Assembly (NCBI GenBank): GCA_963844655.1
Contig: CAWJPA010000009.1
Coordinates: 496,001 to 560,000, forward strand
Source: JASHPR01 sp963844655
GTDB lineage: Bacteria; Actinomycetota; Actinomycetes; Streptosporangiales; Streptosporangiaceae
DNA length: 64,000 nt
Direction: 5' to 3'
Shown piece by piece: positions 24,666-33,339 of the stretch. Each line of letters opens with the position of its first letter. The first letter of the stretch is position 1. Under the pieces are notes generated by a model. That model worked only from the letters and a program-made list of their open reading frames with translations, made no database searches and was not told the origin of the DNA. Position numbers and translations under genes: made by a program.

Positions 24666-26165
24666 ATGTCGATCACCGTCCGCGAGCTGCTGCAGCTCCC
24701 GCATCTGCGGCTGCGGCTGACGGCGGGCGAAACCGGCCTCGACCGCGAGGTCAGCTGGGTGCACTGCTCGGACCTGCCCGACCCGTGGGAGTGGTGCGGG
24801 CCGGGCGAGCTGCTGCTGACCAACGAGACCAGCCTCAGCCCCGAGGAGCCCGCCCAGGCCGGGTTCATCGAGCGGCTGGCCGAGACCGGGGCGAGCGGTC
24901 TCGGCATCGGGGTGGGCATGTCCGGCCCGCCGCTGTCGGACCGGGCCGTCCGGCGGGCCGACGAGCTCGCGCTGCCGCTGATGGAGGTCCCGTACAGCAT
25001 GCCGTTCACCGCGGTGGTCCGGGCGGTGGCCGACGCCAACGACCGGGAGGAGGCCCGGCTGCTCGGGCGGGTGGCCCGGCTGTACGAGCTGCTGCGGATG
25101 TCGGTCATCGCCGGGCTCCCTGGACCGGAGATGTTCCGCCGCCTGGGCGAGGAGCTCGGCGTGCGGCTGTACCTGGTCGACCCGGAGACGGGCCTGTCGC
25201 GGTTCGGCGACGGGGAGCGCACGTCGTTCGCGCCCGCGCTGGCCGCCGGCTACGCCAGCCACGGGAACGCTATCCCCGGTGTGCTGCGGCTGAGCCGGCC
25301 GGACGCCCCGCCCGGTGAGCCCGGCGCGCTGGCTGTCGAGGTGCCCGGCGACCAGCCCACCGCGCTGGTCGCCGAGCCCGCCGGGGATCAGCTGCCCAGC
25401 CTGGTTCTGCTCCATCACATCGCGACCGGCGGGGCGCTCGAGCTGGCCCAGCTCGGCGCGGCGGCGGACCGGCAGCGCAAGCTGGGCGCCGACCTGCTCG
25501 GCCAGCTCCTGGACCGCCGCATCGATCAGCGGGCGGCCGAGCCCATGATCGCGGAGGCCGGTCTTGACCTGGCCGGGAGCGTGCTGGCGGTGACCCGGGC
25601 GCCCAGTGAGCGCACCGCCGCGCCACTGCACCGCTCACTGGCCCGCGCGCAGCTACCGCATCTGCTGCTCGACCTCGACGGCATGCTCCACGTGGTGCTG
25701 CCGCAGGCGGCGATCGGCGGCGACCTCGTCTGCGGGACCGGCCCCGTGGGCAGCAGCGGCCCCATCGGCTCGGTCGGCCGGGTGCCCGACGCGGCCAAGG
25801 AGGCCCGGTGGGCGCTTGGCGTCGCCGAGGCGGAGAACCGGACGCTGGTCAAGTACGGCGACCAGACCACGCTGCTCCTGCCGCGGAGCGTGACCGAGGC
25901 CCAGGCGCTGGTGTCACGCATCATCGGGCCCCTGATCGTCCACGATGCCGAGCACGGCACCGCCTACGTCAGCACGCTGCGCGCGCTGCTGGCCCGCGAC
26001 CGGTCCTGGCAGCTGGCCGCCGCCGACCTGCACATCCACAAGCAGACGCTCGGCTACCGCATCAGGAAGATCGAGCAGCTGACCGGGCGTGGGGTGGCCA
26101 GGACCGAACATCTGGCCGAGCTGTGGTTCGCGCTCCGGGCGCACGATCTGCTCGCGGGCCGGTAG
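24666..26165 (+). CDS. PucR family transcriptional regulator
   Basis: A 499-residue PucR-type regulator. The N-terminal PucR domain begins MSITVRELLQLPHLRLRL and includes HCSDLPDPWEW and LLLTNETSL. The C-terminal HTH_30 domain contains LAAADLHIHKQTLGYRIRK with IEQLTG, as in PucR/CdaR proteins. The ATG at 24666 has GGAGGA five bases upstream; an upstream ATG at 24612 would add 18 residues without conservation. It is divergent from the eight-gene operon and presumably senses its substrate and activates it. It is separate from the riboflavin operon that converges from the right. Confidence 0.9.
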   Translation: MSITVRELLQLPHLRLRLTAGETGLDREVSWVHCSDLPDPWEWCGPGELLLTNETSLSPEEPAQAGFIERLAETGASGLGIGVGMSGPPLSDRAVRRADELALPLMEVPYSMPFTAVVRAVADANDREEARLLGRVARLYELLRMSVIAGLPGPEMFRRLGEELGVRLYLVDPETGLSRFGDGERTSFAPALAAGYASHGNAIPGVLRLSRPDAPPGEPGALAVEVPGDQPTALVAEPAGDQLPSLVLLHHIATGGALELAQLGAAADRQRKLGADLLGQLLDRRIDQRAAEPMIAEAGLDLAGSVLAVTRAPSERTAAPLHRSLARAQLPHLLLDLDGMLHVVLPQAAIGGDLVCGTGPVGSSGPIGSVGRVPDAAKEARWALGVAEAENRTLVKYGDQTTLLLPRSVTEAQALVSRIIGPLIVHDAEHGTAYVSTLRALLARDRSWQLAAADLHIHKQTLGYRIRKIEQLTGRGVARTEHLAELWFALRAHDLLAGR

Positions 26166-26166
26166 G

Positions 26167-26643
26167 TCAGGCCTTCCGCAGGTCGCGCAGGACCAGGGCG
26201 GTCTCCAGGACGGCGACGACCGCGTCCCAGCCCTTGTCCTCGCTGCTGCCCTCGGCGCCGCACCGGTCGATGGCCTGGTCCAGGGTGTCGCAGGTGAGCA
26301 CACCGTTGCCGACCGGGGTGCCGGTGTCGAGCGGTACCCGGGTCAGCCCGTAGGTCACGGAGTCGCAGACGTAGTCGAAATGCGGGGTGCCGCCGCGGAT
26401 GACCGCGCCGAGGCAGGCGACCGCGTCGTGGCGGCGGGCCAGCTCGGCCGCGACCACGGGCAGCTCGACCGCGCCGGGCACCCTCACCACGACCGGCTCG
26501 GCGATGCCGCAGGCCCCGGCGGCCGCCACGGCCCGCTCGACCAGGCTGGCGGTCACCTCGGCGTGCCACCGGGTGGCCGCGATGGCCAGGCTCAGGCCCG
26601 CCGCGTCCACGGTCCGCCCGGCTGGGCGGCCCGCGCCGCTCAC
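26167..26643 (-). CDS. ribH: 6,7-dimethyl-8-ribityllumazine synthase
   Basis: A 158-residue lumazine synthase, condensing 5-amino-6-ribitylaminouracil with 3,4-dihydroxybutanone 4-phosphate. Motifs: RVPGAVELP with the substrate-binding loop, LGAVIRGGTPHFDYV with catalytic His, and GVLTCDT. Lys in SSEDKG is the expected Arg/Lys phosphate-binding neighbourhood. The GTG start overlaps the ribBA stop (GTGA). It is the last gene of the riboswitch-controlled operon and ends against the PucR gene with one base between. Confidence 0.95.
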   Translation of the reverse strand: MSGAGRPAGRTVDAAGLSLAIAATRWHAEVTASLVERAVAAAGACGIAEPVVVRVPGAVELPVVAAELARRHDAVACLGAVIRGGTPHFDYVCDSVTYGLTRVPLDTGTPVGNGVLTCDTLDQAIDRCGAEGSSEDKGWDAVVAVLETALVLRDLRKA

Positions 26644-27953
26644 CCGGTCTCCACAGCGGGCACGGCGGCACCGGCCGGACGGGGCTGAGCGGGCGCGGCC
26701 GCAGCGTTAGGGAGGAAAAGGTCATCAAGCTGGTGCCCGAGCCGGTCCCGCTTGGCGATGAGATAGCGCAGGTTGTCCGCCGTGGGCGCCACCGGCAGCG
26801 CGACCCGGCCTGTCACCTCGATCCCGAAGCCGGACAGGCCGCTCATCTTGGCTGGGTTGTTGGTCAGCAGCCGGAGCGAGCGGACGCCGAGATCGGCCAG
26901 CATCTGCGCGCCGGTCGAGTACTCGCGGGCGTCGGCGGGCAGGCCGAGGGCCAGGTTCGCCTCCACGGTGTCGGCTCCGGCGTCCTGCAGCTGGTAGGCG
27001 CGCAGCTTGGCCAGCAGGCCGATGCCCCGGCCCTCGTGGCCGCGCAGATACAGCACGATGCCGCGGCCCTCGGCCGCGATCGCGGCCATCGCGGCGTTGA
27101 GCTGGGCCCCGCAGTCGCAGCGCTGTGAGCCGAACACGTCCCCGGTCAGGCACTCCGAGTGCATCCGGACCAGGACGTCGGGGCCGCTGACGTCGCCGAG
27201 CACCAGCGCAAGGTGCTCGGTGCCATCCACCGAGCTCTGGTAGCCGATCGCGCGCCACTCGCCGAACTGGTTCGGCACCCGGGTCTCCACCACCCGGCGG
27301 GCCGTCAGCTCCGACCGCCTGCGGTGCTCGATCAGCTGGGCGATGGAGATCAGCGCGAGCCCGTGCTCGTCGGCGAACGCGCGCAGCTGCGGGAGCCTGG
27401 CCATGGTGCCGTCGTCGTTGAAGATCTCGGCTACCACGCCGGCCTGGTTCAGGCCGGCGAGCCGGGCCAGGTCGACGGCGGCCTCGGTGTGCCCGGCGCG
27501 GCGCAGCACGCCGCCTTCGGCGTAGCGCAGCGGGAACACGTGGCCGGGCCGCACGATCTCGTACGGCTCGGTGGCGGAGTCGACCACGGTGCGGATGGTC
27601 CTGGCCCGGTCGGCCGCTGAGATGCCGGTGGTGATGCCGTCACGCGCGTCCACGCTGATCGTGAACGCGGTGCCCATGTGCTCCTGGTTGTCGCTGGTCA
27701 TCGGCGGCAGCTGCAGCCGGTCCAGGTCCGCGCCGAGCATCGGCACGCAGATCAGGCCGCGGGCGTACCGGATCGTGAAGGCCAGCAGCTCGGGGGTGGC
27801 CTTGCTGGCGGCGAACACGATGTCGCCCTCGTTCTCCCGGCTGGCGTCGTCGACCACGACGATCGCGCGGCCCGCGGCGATCTCGGCGATGGCCCGTTCG
27901 ACCGTGTCCAGCCTGCTGCTGGCGCCCAGGGACGGCGTGTGGTCCGTGGTCAT
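26640..27953 (-). CDS. ribBA: Bifunctional 3,4-dihydroxy-2-butanone-4-phosphate synthase / GTP cyclohydrolase II
   Basis: A 437-residue fused enzyme providing both early riboflavin precursors. The RibB half (about 1-215) has VVVDDASRENEGDIVFAA and GHTEAAVDL with metal/catalytic residues. The RibA half (about 220-420) has the zinc site CLTGDVFGSQRCDCGAQL and the GHEGRGIG loop. The C-terminal ~25 residues are Ala/Pro-rich. ATG 27953 overlaps the ribE stop (ATGA). Regulation is through the upstream FMN riboswitch. Confidence 0.96.
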   Translation of the reverse strand: MTTDHTPSLGASSRLDTVERAIAEIAAGRAIVVVDDASRENEGDIVFAASKATPELLAFTIRYARGLICVPMLGADLDRLQLPPMTSDNQEHMGTAFTISVDARDGITTGISAADRARTIRTVVDSATEPYEIVRPGHVFPLRYAEGGVLRRAGHTEAAVDLARLAGLNQAGVVAEIFNDDGTMARLPQLRAFADEHGLALISIAQLIEHRRRSELTARRVVETRVPNQFGEWRAIGYQSSVDGTEHLALVLGDVSGPDVLVRMHSECLTGDVFGSQRCDCGAQLNAAMAAIAAEGRGIVLYLRGHEGRGIGLLAKLRAYQLQDAGADTVEANLALGLPADAREYSTGAQMLADLGVRSLRLLTNNPAKMSGLSGFGIEVTGRVALPVAPTADNLRYLIAKRDRLGHQLDDLFLPNAAAAPAQPRPAGAAVPAVETG

Positions 27954-28570
27954 GGCCGTGCTCCGTTCTCCGCGCGCCCGGCGCCGACCAGGCGTTCCAC
28001 GTATTTGGCGATCATGTCGACCTCCAGGTTGACGGTCTCGCCAGGCTGCTTGATCCCCAGCGTGGTGCGGGCGAGCGTCTCCGGGATGAGGCTGACCTCG
28101 ATCCAGTCCGGTCCCGCGCCGAGCGCGGACACGGTCAGGCTCACGCCGTCGACGGCGACCGAGCCCTTCTCCACCACGTAGCGCGCCAGCCCCGGCGGGA
28201 CGGATATCCGCATCACATGCCAATGTTCGGCCGGCCTGCGTTCGGTGATCGTTCCTGTTCCGTCCACGTGCCCCTGCATGAGGTGGCCGTCGAGCCGGCC
28301 GTCGAGCCGCAGCGGGCGCTCCAGGTTCACTGCCGTGCCCGCAACCAGGGAGCCGAGGCCGGAACGGCGCAGGGTCTCGCCCATCACGTCGGCGCTGAAC
28401 GTGCCGTCCGATATGCCGGTGACGGTGAGGCAGACACCGTTGACGGCGACGGAGTCGCCCGCGGACGCGTCCGCGGTCACCAGCGGCCCGCGGACGGTCA
28501 GCCGGGCCGAGTCGCCCAGTTCCTCGAGGGCGGCAACCTCGCCCAGCTCTTCCACGATTCCGGTGAACAC
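27950..28570 (-). CDS. ribE: Riboflavin synthase, alpha subunit
   Basis: A 206-residue riboflavin synthase that dismutates two lumazines to riboflavin. It contains the duplicated lumazine-binding domain: repeat 1 starts VFTGIVEELG with GVCLTVT, repeat 2 has GHVDGTG and GVSLTVS. I start at GTG 28570 (first residues of the canonical FTGIVE motif) behind GAGGTGG, rather than GTG 28579 that overlaps the RBS. It is the first gene of the ribE-ribBA-ribH operon, about 110 nt after the FMN riboswitch. No ribD is present in the window. Confidence 0.94.
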   Translation of the reverse strand: MFTGIVEELGEVAALEELGDSARLTVRGPLVTADASAGDSVAVNGVCLTVTGISDGTFSADVMGETLRRSGLGSLVAGTAVNLERPLRLDGRLDGHLMQGHVDGTGTITERRPAEHWHVMRISVPPGLARYVVEKGSVAVDGVSLTVSALGAGPDWIEVSLIPETLARTTLGIKQPGETVNLEVDMIAKYVERLVGAGRAENGARP

Positions 28571-28681
28571 CGCACCCACCTCGTTCTGCTCCGGAGCGGA
28601 CCTTGTCGGTCACAGGCTCCGGGGGGTCGCGGCGGGATGCGCGGATGCGCAAGCCCAGCCAAGCCGAACCGGCCTGGCCGC

Positions 28682-28811
28682 GCACGTGCCTCCTCCCATC
28701 CGGACTGTTACCGTCGGTCCCGGAATTCCACCGGGTCAGCCGGCCGATGGCCTCGGCCGGGTCGCGGACTGTCACCGCCGGTTCGGAATTTCACCGACCC
28801 CGGAGCACGTG
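28682..28811 (-). promoter_or_regulatory. FMN riboswitch (RFN element) for the riboflavin operon
   Basis: Read on the minus strand, the element opens and closes with complementary GCACGTG ends (P1 stem). It contains the conserved blocks GGTGAAATTCCGAACCGGCG-like, GACAGTCCGCGAC, and near its 3' end GGTAACAGTCCGGATGGGAG. These match the RFN consensus. FMN binding would reduce expression of ribE-ribBA-ribH. The intervening ~110 nt to ribE presumably holds the expression platform, where RBS occlusion is likely. Confidence 0.95.
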
Positions 28812-28913
28812 TAACACGCACAACTAGTGTGCCATGCCGGGTATTCCGCCCGCGACGCAGGCCAGCCCCGTCTGGCGCCCTGGTGGTCGGGGCCGGACTG
28901 GCGGCCGCGACGC

Positions 28914-30248
28914 TCAGGTGACCGTAGCGCCCCGGCGGGCCAGCGCGTCCAGGGTGACCGCGGCGAGCAGCACGGCGGCCGTCCAGATGTATTGCCCGGC
29001 CGCGCCGAGCCCGAGCAGGATGACGCCGTTGTAGATGACCGCCACGACGAACCCGCCGAGCACCGCACCCGCGATCCGGCCCCGGCCGCCGAACAGGCTG
29101 ACGCCGCCGATCACGGCTCCGGCCACCGAGTACAGCACGTACTGGCCGCCCGCGATGTTGTTCGAGATCGACCCGAGGAACGACGCGTAGAGGATGCCCG
29201 TGAACCCCCCCACCAGGCCACACATGGCGAACGCGAGCACCCGGATCCGGTTCAGGTTGACGCCCGCCCGCCTGGCCGCCTCGGCGTTGCCGCCGATGGC
29301 GTACATGTAACGGCCGAACTTGGTGCGGCTGAGCAGCACGCCCAGGATCACGGTCATGGCCAGCACGATCGGCACCACCCACGGGACGCCCTCCAGCGGG
29401 ATAACGCCGCTGCTGCGGTTGTGGTTGAGCACCAGTATGAGCGCCAGGCCGATCGCGCCGATGAGGATGATCTTCAGCAGGGTCACGCCTATCGGCGGCG
29501 CGTCCAGGCCGTTCCTCCGCCTGCGCTGGTCCCGCAGGATCATGAAGATCGCGGCGAGCACGACGGCGACGATCAGGATGATCCACCCAGCGGTCGGGCT
29601 GACGTTGCTGGACACCAGACCGTTGATGAAGCCGTTGTGGTCCTGGATGACCCCGCCGAGGCCGACGCTGCCGGTCTGCTCGAACAGCCAGAGCAGCACC
29701 CCGTTGAGGCCAAGCAGGCCGGCCAGGGTGACCACGAACGACGGGATCCGCAACCAGACGATGATCAGGCCCTCGATCGCCGCGATCGCCGTGGTAACCG
29801 CGACGCCGGCCAGGATCGCCAGCCAGGTCGGGAACGGATGCGCGACAGCGACCATCCACAGGGTGATGGCCCCGCCGATCCCGGCGTTGAAGCCGAGCGA
29901 CAGGTCAATCTCGCCGAGCAGCAGCGGGAACGTCTGCGCCATGCAGAACGTGATGATGAAGCCGGCCTGCGTCATCAGGTTCGCGATGTTGCCCGCCGAG
30001 AGGAAGGCGGGCTCCCGGATCTGGAAGTAGGCCCCGATCAGGATCAGGCCGATGATGACGGGCAGCGCCCCGCTCTCGCCGCTGCGGACCCGGCGCAGCC
30101 AGACCCGGGTGTACTCGCCCAGCGACCCGGCCAGTACATCCGGGGCGGCGGTGAGCGCGATATCGGCCGCGGCTCCCTCGGGCTCGCCGGCGACCGCGAC
30201 TCCCCCCGGCTGGTCCTGGGCCGTCTCCCCGCTTTCCGGTGATGACAT
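28914..30248 (-). CDS. Sugar ABC transporter permease (XylH-like, CUT2 family)
   Basis: A 444-residue membrane protein of the BPD_transp_2 (ribose/xylose) family. About 10-12 hydrophobic helices follow a ~55-residue polar N-terminus. The GEIDLSLGFNAGIGG segment and RTKFGRYMYAIGGNAEAARRAGV loop are diagnostic. The XylF-like binding protein and the single-domain ATPase lie directly upstream, with only 3 nt between ATPase stop and this start. It forms the translocation channel for a pentose or similar sugar. Last gene of its operon. Confidence 0.9.
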   Translation of the reverse strand: MSSPESGETAQDQPGGVAVAGEPEGAAADIALTAAPDVLAGSLGEYTRVWLRRVRSGESGALPVIIGLILIGAYFQIREPAFLSAGNIANLMTQAGFIITFCMAQTFPLLLGEIDLSLGFNAGIGGAITLWMVAVAHPFPTWLAILAGVAVTTAIAAIEGLIIVWLRIPSFVVTLAGLLGLNGVLLWLFEQTGSVGLGGVIQDHNGFINGLVSSNVSPTAGWIILIVAVVLAAIFMILRDQRRRRNGLDAPPIGVTLLKIILIGAIGLALILVLNHNRSSGVIPLEGVPWVVPIVLAMTVILGVLLSRTKFGRYMYAIGGNAEAARRAGVNLNRIRVLAFAMCGLVGGFTGILYASFLGSISNNIAGGQYVLYSVAGAVIGGVSLFGGRGRIAGAVLGGFVVAVIYNGVILLGLGAAGQYIWTAAVLLAAVTLDALARRGATVT

Positions 30249-30251
30249 TCC

Positions 30252-31157
30252 TCAGCCCTCCGAGCCGCTGCTGACGTTGCCTGAGGCCGCGGACTCGCTC
30301 CCGCTGCCGTTGTGCAGGCGGGCGGACGCACCCGTGGTCATCAGGTCCACCACCGACGACGTGTCGTAGTCCGAGGCCGGCCCGACCGAGGCCAGCTTGC
30401 CGAGGTAGAGCACCGCGATCCGGTTCGCGACCCGGAACACGTCGGTCAGGTTGTGCGAGACGACCAGGACGGCGATCCCGCGGCTGGCCAGCTGTTCGAT
30501 CAGGGACAGCACCAGCTCGGTCTGGGTCACCCCCAGCGCTGCGGTCGGCTCGTCCATGATGACCAGCCGGGCCTCCTGCATCACCGCCTTGGCCACCGCG
30601 ACCGCCTGCCGCTGCCCGCCGGACAGCGATCCGACCGGCTGCCTGATCGACCGCACGGTCGTGACCCGCAGGTCCTTCAGCGTCTGCTTGGCGGTCAGCT
30701 CCATGTTGATCTCATCGAGCAGCCCGAACCGCGTCTTCTCGTGACCGAGCAGCATGTTCGCCACGATGTCCATGTTGTCGGCCAGCGCCAGGTCCTGGTA
30801 CACAGTCGCGATCCCGAGACCGGTCGCGTCCCTCGGCGAGTGCAGGTGCACCGGCCGGCCCTGCCACAGCATCTGGCCGCTGCTCGGCTGGTAGATGCCC
30901 GCGATGCACTTGATCAGGGTGCTCTTGCCCGCGCCGTTGTCTCCGGCCAGGGCGGTCACCTGGCCGACCGGGATGTCCAGGTTGATGCCGCTCAGTGCCT
31001 GCACCGGGCCGAAGCTCTTGCCGATGTTCTCCAGCCGCAGCAGCGGCATGTCGCCGTCACCGGCCGGACCGGGGCCGACCGGCCCGGGGTCGGAGCCGGA
31101 TGGCACCCGGCCCGCGTCCGCGGGCCGGGTGCCATCCTCGGAGCCGTTCGTTACCAC
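30252..31157 (-). CDS. Sugar ABC transporter ATPase, single-domain (CUT2 type)
   Basis: A 301-residue ABC ATPase. Walker A is GDNGAGKST (residues 72-80), followed by Q-loop VYQDLALADN, signature LSGGQRQAVAVAKAV, Walker B LVIMDEPT and H-loop VVSHNLTDV. Most CUT2 ATPases (XylG, RbsA) carry two ABC domains in one chain; this has one, as in FrcA, so it must homodimerise or pair with another subunit. Its ABC domain closely resembles that of the kinase fusion at 33332-35803. GTG 31157 is used; an alternative GTG/ATG near 31049 would remove a Gly/Pro tail. Confidence 0.9.
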   Translation of the reverse strand: MVTNGSEDGTRPADAGRVPSGSDPGPVGPGPAGDGDMPLLRLENIGKSFGPVQALSGINLDIPVGQVTALAGDNGAGKSTLIKCIAGIYQPSSGQMLWQGRPVHLHSPRDATGLGIATVYQDLALADNMDIVANMLLGHEKTRFGLLDEINMELTAKQTLKDLRVTTVRSIRQPVGSLSGGQRQAVAVAKAVMQEARLVIMDEPTAALGVTQTELVLSLIEQLASRGIAVLVVSHNLTDVFRVANRIAVLYLGKLASVGPASDYDTSSVVDLMTTGASARLHNGSGSESAASGNVSSGSEG

Positions 31158-31191
31158 CTAGGGGCTCCCGCCTGCTCGGATACGGTCATTA

Positions 31192-32406
31192 TCACCCTGA
31201 TATGCCGTACTTTGAACAATCCTTGGCGTACGAGCCCGAGCACAGCTGGGACGCGGGCACGAAACCGTCCTTGATAACCGTGGACTGGACGGTCGACGGC
31301 ACGACCCACTCCGGCTTCTCCAGGATCGACGGCACTTGTGTGTGAGTGTTCACGTCCGTCGCCAAGCCGTTGACCAGTGCCTTCGGCGGCGTCACGCCCG
31401 CCCGCAGGTACATGGCCAGCGCGGCCGCGGCCTGCGCCTCCAGGTAGATCGGCTTGTACACGGTGCCGCACTGGTAGCCGGCGATGACGTTCTGCAGCCC
31501 GGTCAGGGTGGCGTCCTGGCCGGTCATCGGGAAGGTCATCGGCTTGATGCCCTTGGTGATCAGGTAGTGGATAATCGGTGCGCCGTTCTCGTCGTTGGGA
31601 ATCAGCGCGGCGTTGGCGTTCGGGTGCGCCGTGAACGCCGCCTGGAACTCGGTCAGCGCGGTCGCCGGAGTCCAGGTCCCGGCCGGGTTCGCGACGTCAA
31701 CGTAGGCCTTGCTGTTGAACTTGGGCTTGAGCACCGCCAGGTAGCCGTCGGCGAACAGCGTGGCGTTGTTGTCGGTGGGGTCACCGCGCATGACGATGAC
31801 CTGGGGCTTGGCCACGTGCCACGCCGCGATACAGCTGACCAGGCCATTGCCGAGCAGCGTGCCGACACGGACGTTGTTGAAGCTGACGTAGTACTTGCGG
31901 GTGCCGCCGAGGGTGAGCCGGTCATAGTCGATCACGGGCACGCCGTGCGACTTGGCGTAGGACTCGATCCTGGACCCGACTCCGGAGTCCAGCGGGTCCA
32001 CGACCAGGACCGTGGCGCCGTTGGTGATGTCGGCCTGCGCGTCCGAGAACTGGGTGGCGTCGCTGCCCAGGGCGTTCTGGATGATGGTGTCCGACGAGGA
32101 GAGCCCGGCGAGCTGGAAGGACTTCTTGAGGTACGGGGCGTCGAACTCCACATACCGGGTCGATGAGACGGTGTCCGGCAGGATCACCGCCACCTTCCCC
32201 TTGCCCTTCGCGGCCAGCGGCTTGATGGTCTTCATCGCCGAGAAGGTCAGGTTGAACGACGCGGCGCTGATCTGCGGCACGGCCGATGAGCCGGATGAGC
32301 CGCTCGAACTGCTCGACGAACCGCTGCTGCCGCAGGCGGCCGCGGTCAGGGCCGCGCAGGCGGCCACGGCAGTGAGAGCGATTTTTCTCTTGTTAAGAAA
32401 GTCCAA
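31192..32406 (-). CDS. Sugar ABC transporter substrate-binding lipoprotein (XylF-like)
   Basis: A 404-residue lipoprotein: signal sequence starting LDFLNKRKIALTA, lipobox TAAAC with Cys25, then a Ser/Gly-rich linker. The mature protein is periplasmic-binding-protein type I with XylF-like features: VAVILPDTVSSTRY near the N-terminus and TGQDATLTGLQNVIAG...TVYKP near the C-terminus. TTG 32406 is chosen because GAGGTGG lies five bases upstream; a GTG at 32415 is less likely. D-xylose or another aldose is the probable ligand (inference from family). First gene of the operon; a direct-repeat candidate operator lies about 150 nt upstream. Confidence 0.88.
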   Translation of the reverse strand: MDFLNKRKIALTAVAACAALTAAACGSSGSSSSSSGSSGSSAVPQISAASFNLTFSAMKTIKPLAAKGKGKVAVILPDTVSSTRYVEFDAPYLKKSFQLAGLSSSDTIIQNALGSDATQFSDAQADITNGATVLVVDPLDSGVGSRIESYAKSHGVPVIDYDRLTLGGTRKYYVSFNNVRVGTLLGNGLVSCIAAWHVAKPQVIVMRGDPTDNNATLFADGYLAVLKPKFNSKAYVDVANPAGTWTPATALTEFQAAFTAHPNANAALIPNDENGAPIIHYLITKGIKPMTFPMTGQDATLTGLQNVIAGYQCGTVYKPIYLEAQAAAALAMYLRAGVTPPKALVNGLATDVNTHTQVPSILEKPEWVVPSTVQSTVIKDGFVPASQLCSGSYAKDCSKYGISG

Positions 32407-32551
32407 CGAAACCACCTCGTTTGTGGGCTTGACGTGCGTGCACAAATGGGACGTCACGGCCCTGGTCCGCTTTGGGCCGGCCGGGCGGCCGCTGTCAGGT
32501 AAACCGTAGACTTCGCGAAATGAACATGGCCATTAACATCCCGCCCTCGGC

Positions 32552-32570
32552 GTTAAAATACAGTTAAAAT
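32552..32570. promoter_or_regulatory. GTTAAAAT direct repeat, 11-bp period (candidate response-regulator site)
   Basis: Two identical octamers at 32552-32559 and 32563-32570 are spaced 11 bp start to start. This one-helical-turn spacing is typical of OmpR/PhoB-family binding sites. They lie between the response-regulator gene and the sugar-transporter operon it probably controls, in an AT-rich patch. A perfect 8-bp palindrome TTCGCGAA (32512-32519) lies nearer the operon start. Confidence 0.55.
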
Positions 32571-32634
32571 GGCGAGCGTCGCGATGTCCGCCTCCTGCGG
32601 AAGCGCCAAACGAGATCACTTCGACGTGTGACCG

Positions 32635-33339
32635 TTATTCGGCCGCGATGCGATAGCCGGCGCGCGGCTGGGTCAGGATCAGCGGCGTCGCCCCGGCAAT
32701 CTCCAGCTTGGCCCTCAGCCGCCGCACGTAGACCCGCACGTACTCGGTTTCCGTCTCGTAGCCGTGTCCCCATACCCGCCGGAGCAGGTGGGCGTGGGTC
32801 AGCAGCTTGCCGCGGTTGGTGGCCAGCTCGCGCAGCAGCGCGAACTCGGTCGGGGTGAGGTGCACCCGCTGCCCGCCGCTCGTCACCTGCTGGCCGGCGA
32901 GGTCGATCACCAGCTCGCCGATGATGATGGCGGCCGGCTCGGCCTCCGGGGCCGTGGCCGGGCGGGTACGGCGGAGCGTGGCCGTGATCCTGGCCAGCAG
33001 TTCCTCGATGCTGAACGGCTTGGTCATGTAGTCGTCGGCGCCCACGTTGAGCGCGGTCACCTTGTCCCGCTCGCCGCCGCGGGCCGAGACCACGATGATC
33101 GCCACCGATGAGCGCTCGCGGATCTGCCGGCACAGCTCGAAGCCGTCGACCTCGGGCAGCATGAGGTCGAGCAGCACGATGTCGGGCTCCTCGGTCTCAA
33201 GCAGCTGGAGCGTGCGGACGCCATCGGCCGACACGACGGTGTCGAAGCCCCGGACCGCCAGGTTCGAGCGGATCAGGTCGACGATGTTGGGGTCGTCCTC
33301 GACCACCAGCGCGCGCGTGTTCGCCGCGGGCTCAAACAC
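32635..33339 (-). CDS. KdpE-like OmpR-family response regulator
   Basis: A 234-residue response regulator. The receiver has the acidic pocket VVEDD, phosphoacceptor Asp58 in LLDLMLP and Lys107 in MTKPF. The C-terminal winged helix has LTPTEFALLRELATNRGKLL and the recognition region RVWGHGYETETEYVRVYV, typical of KdpE/OmpR. The GTG start overlaps the last eight bases of the kinase gene (GTGTTTGA). It should be phosphorylated by the hybrid ABC-kinase upstream and likely activates the sugar transporter operon. No kdpFABC genes are present, so a potassium role is not supported here. Confidence 0.92.
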   Translation of the reverse strand: MFEPAANTRALVVEDDPNIVDLIRSNLAVRGFDTVVSADGVRTLQLLETEEPDIVLLDLMLPEVDGFELCRQIRERSSVAIIVVSARGGERDKVTALNVGADDYMTKPFSIEELLARITATLRRTRPATAPEAEPAAIIIGELVIDLAGQQVTSGGQRVHLTPTEFALLRELATNRGKLLTHAHLLRRVWGHGYETETEYVRVYVRRLRAKLEIAGATPLILTQPRAGYRIAAE

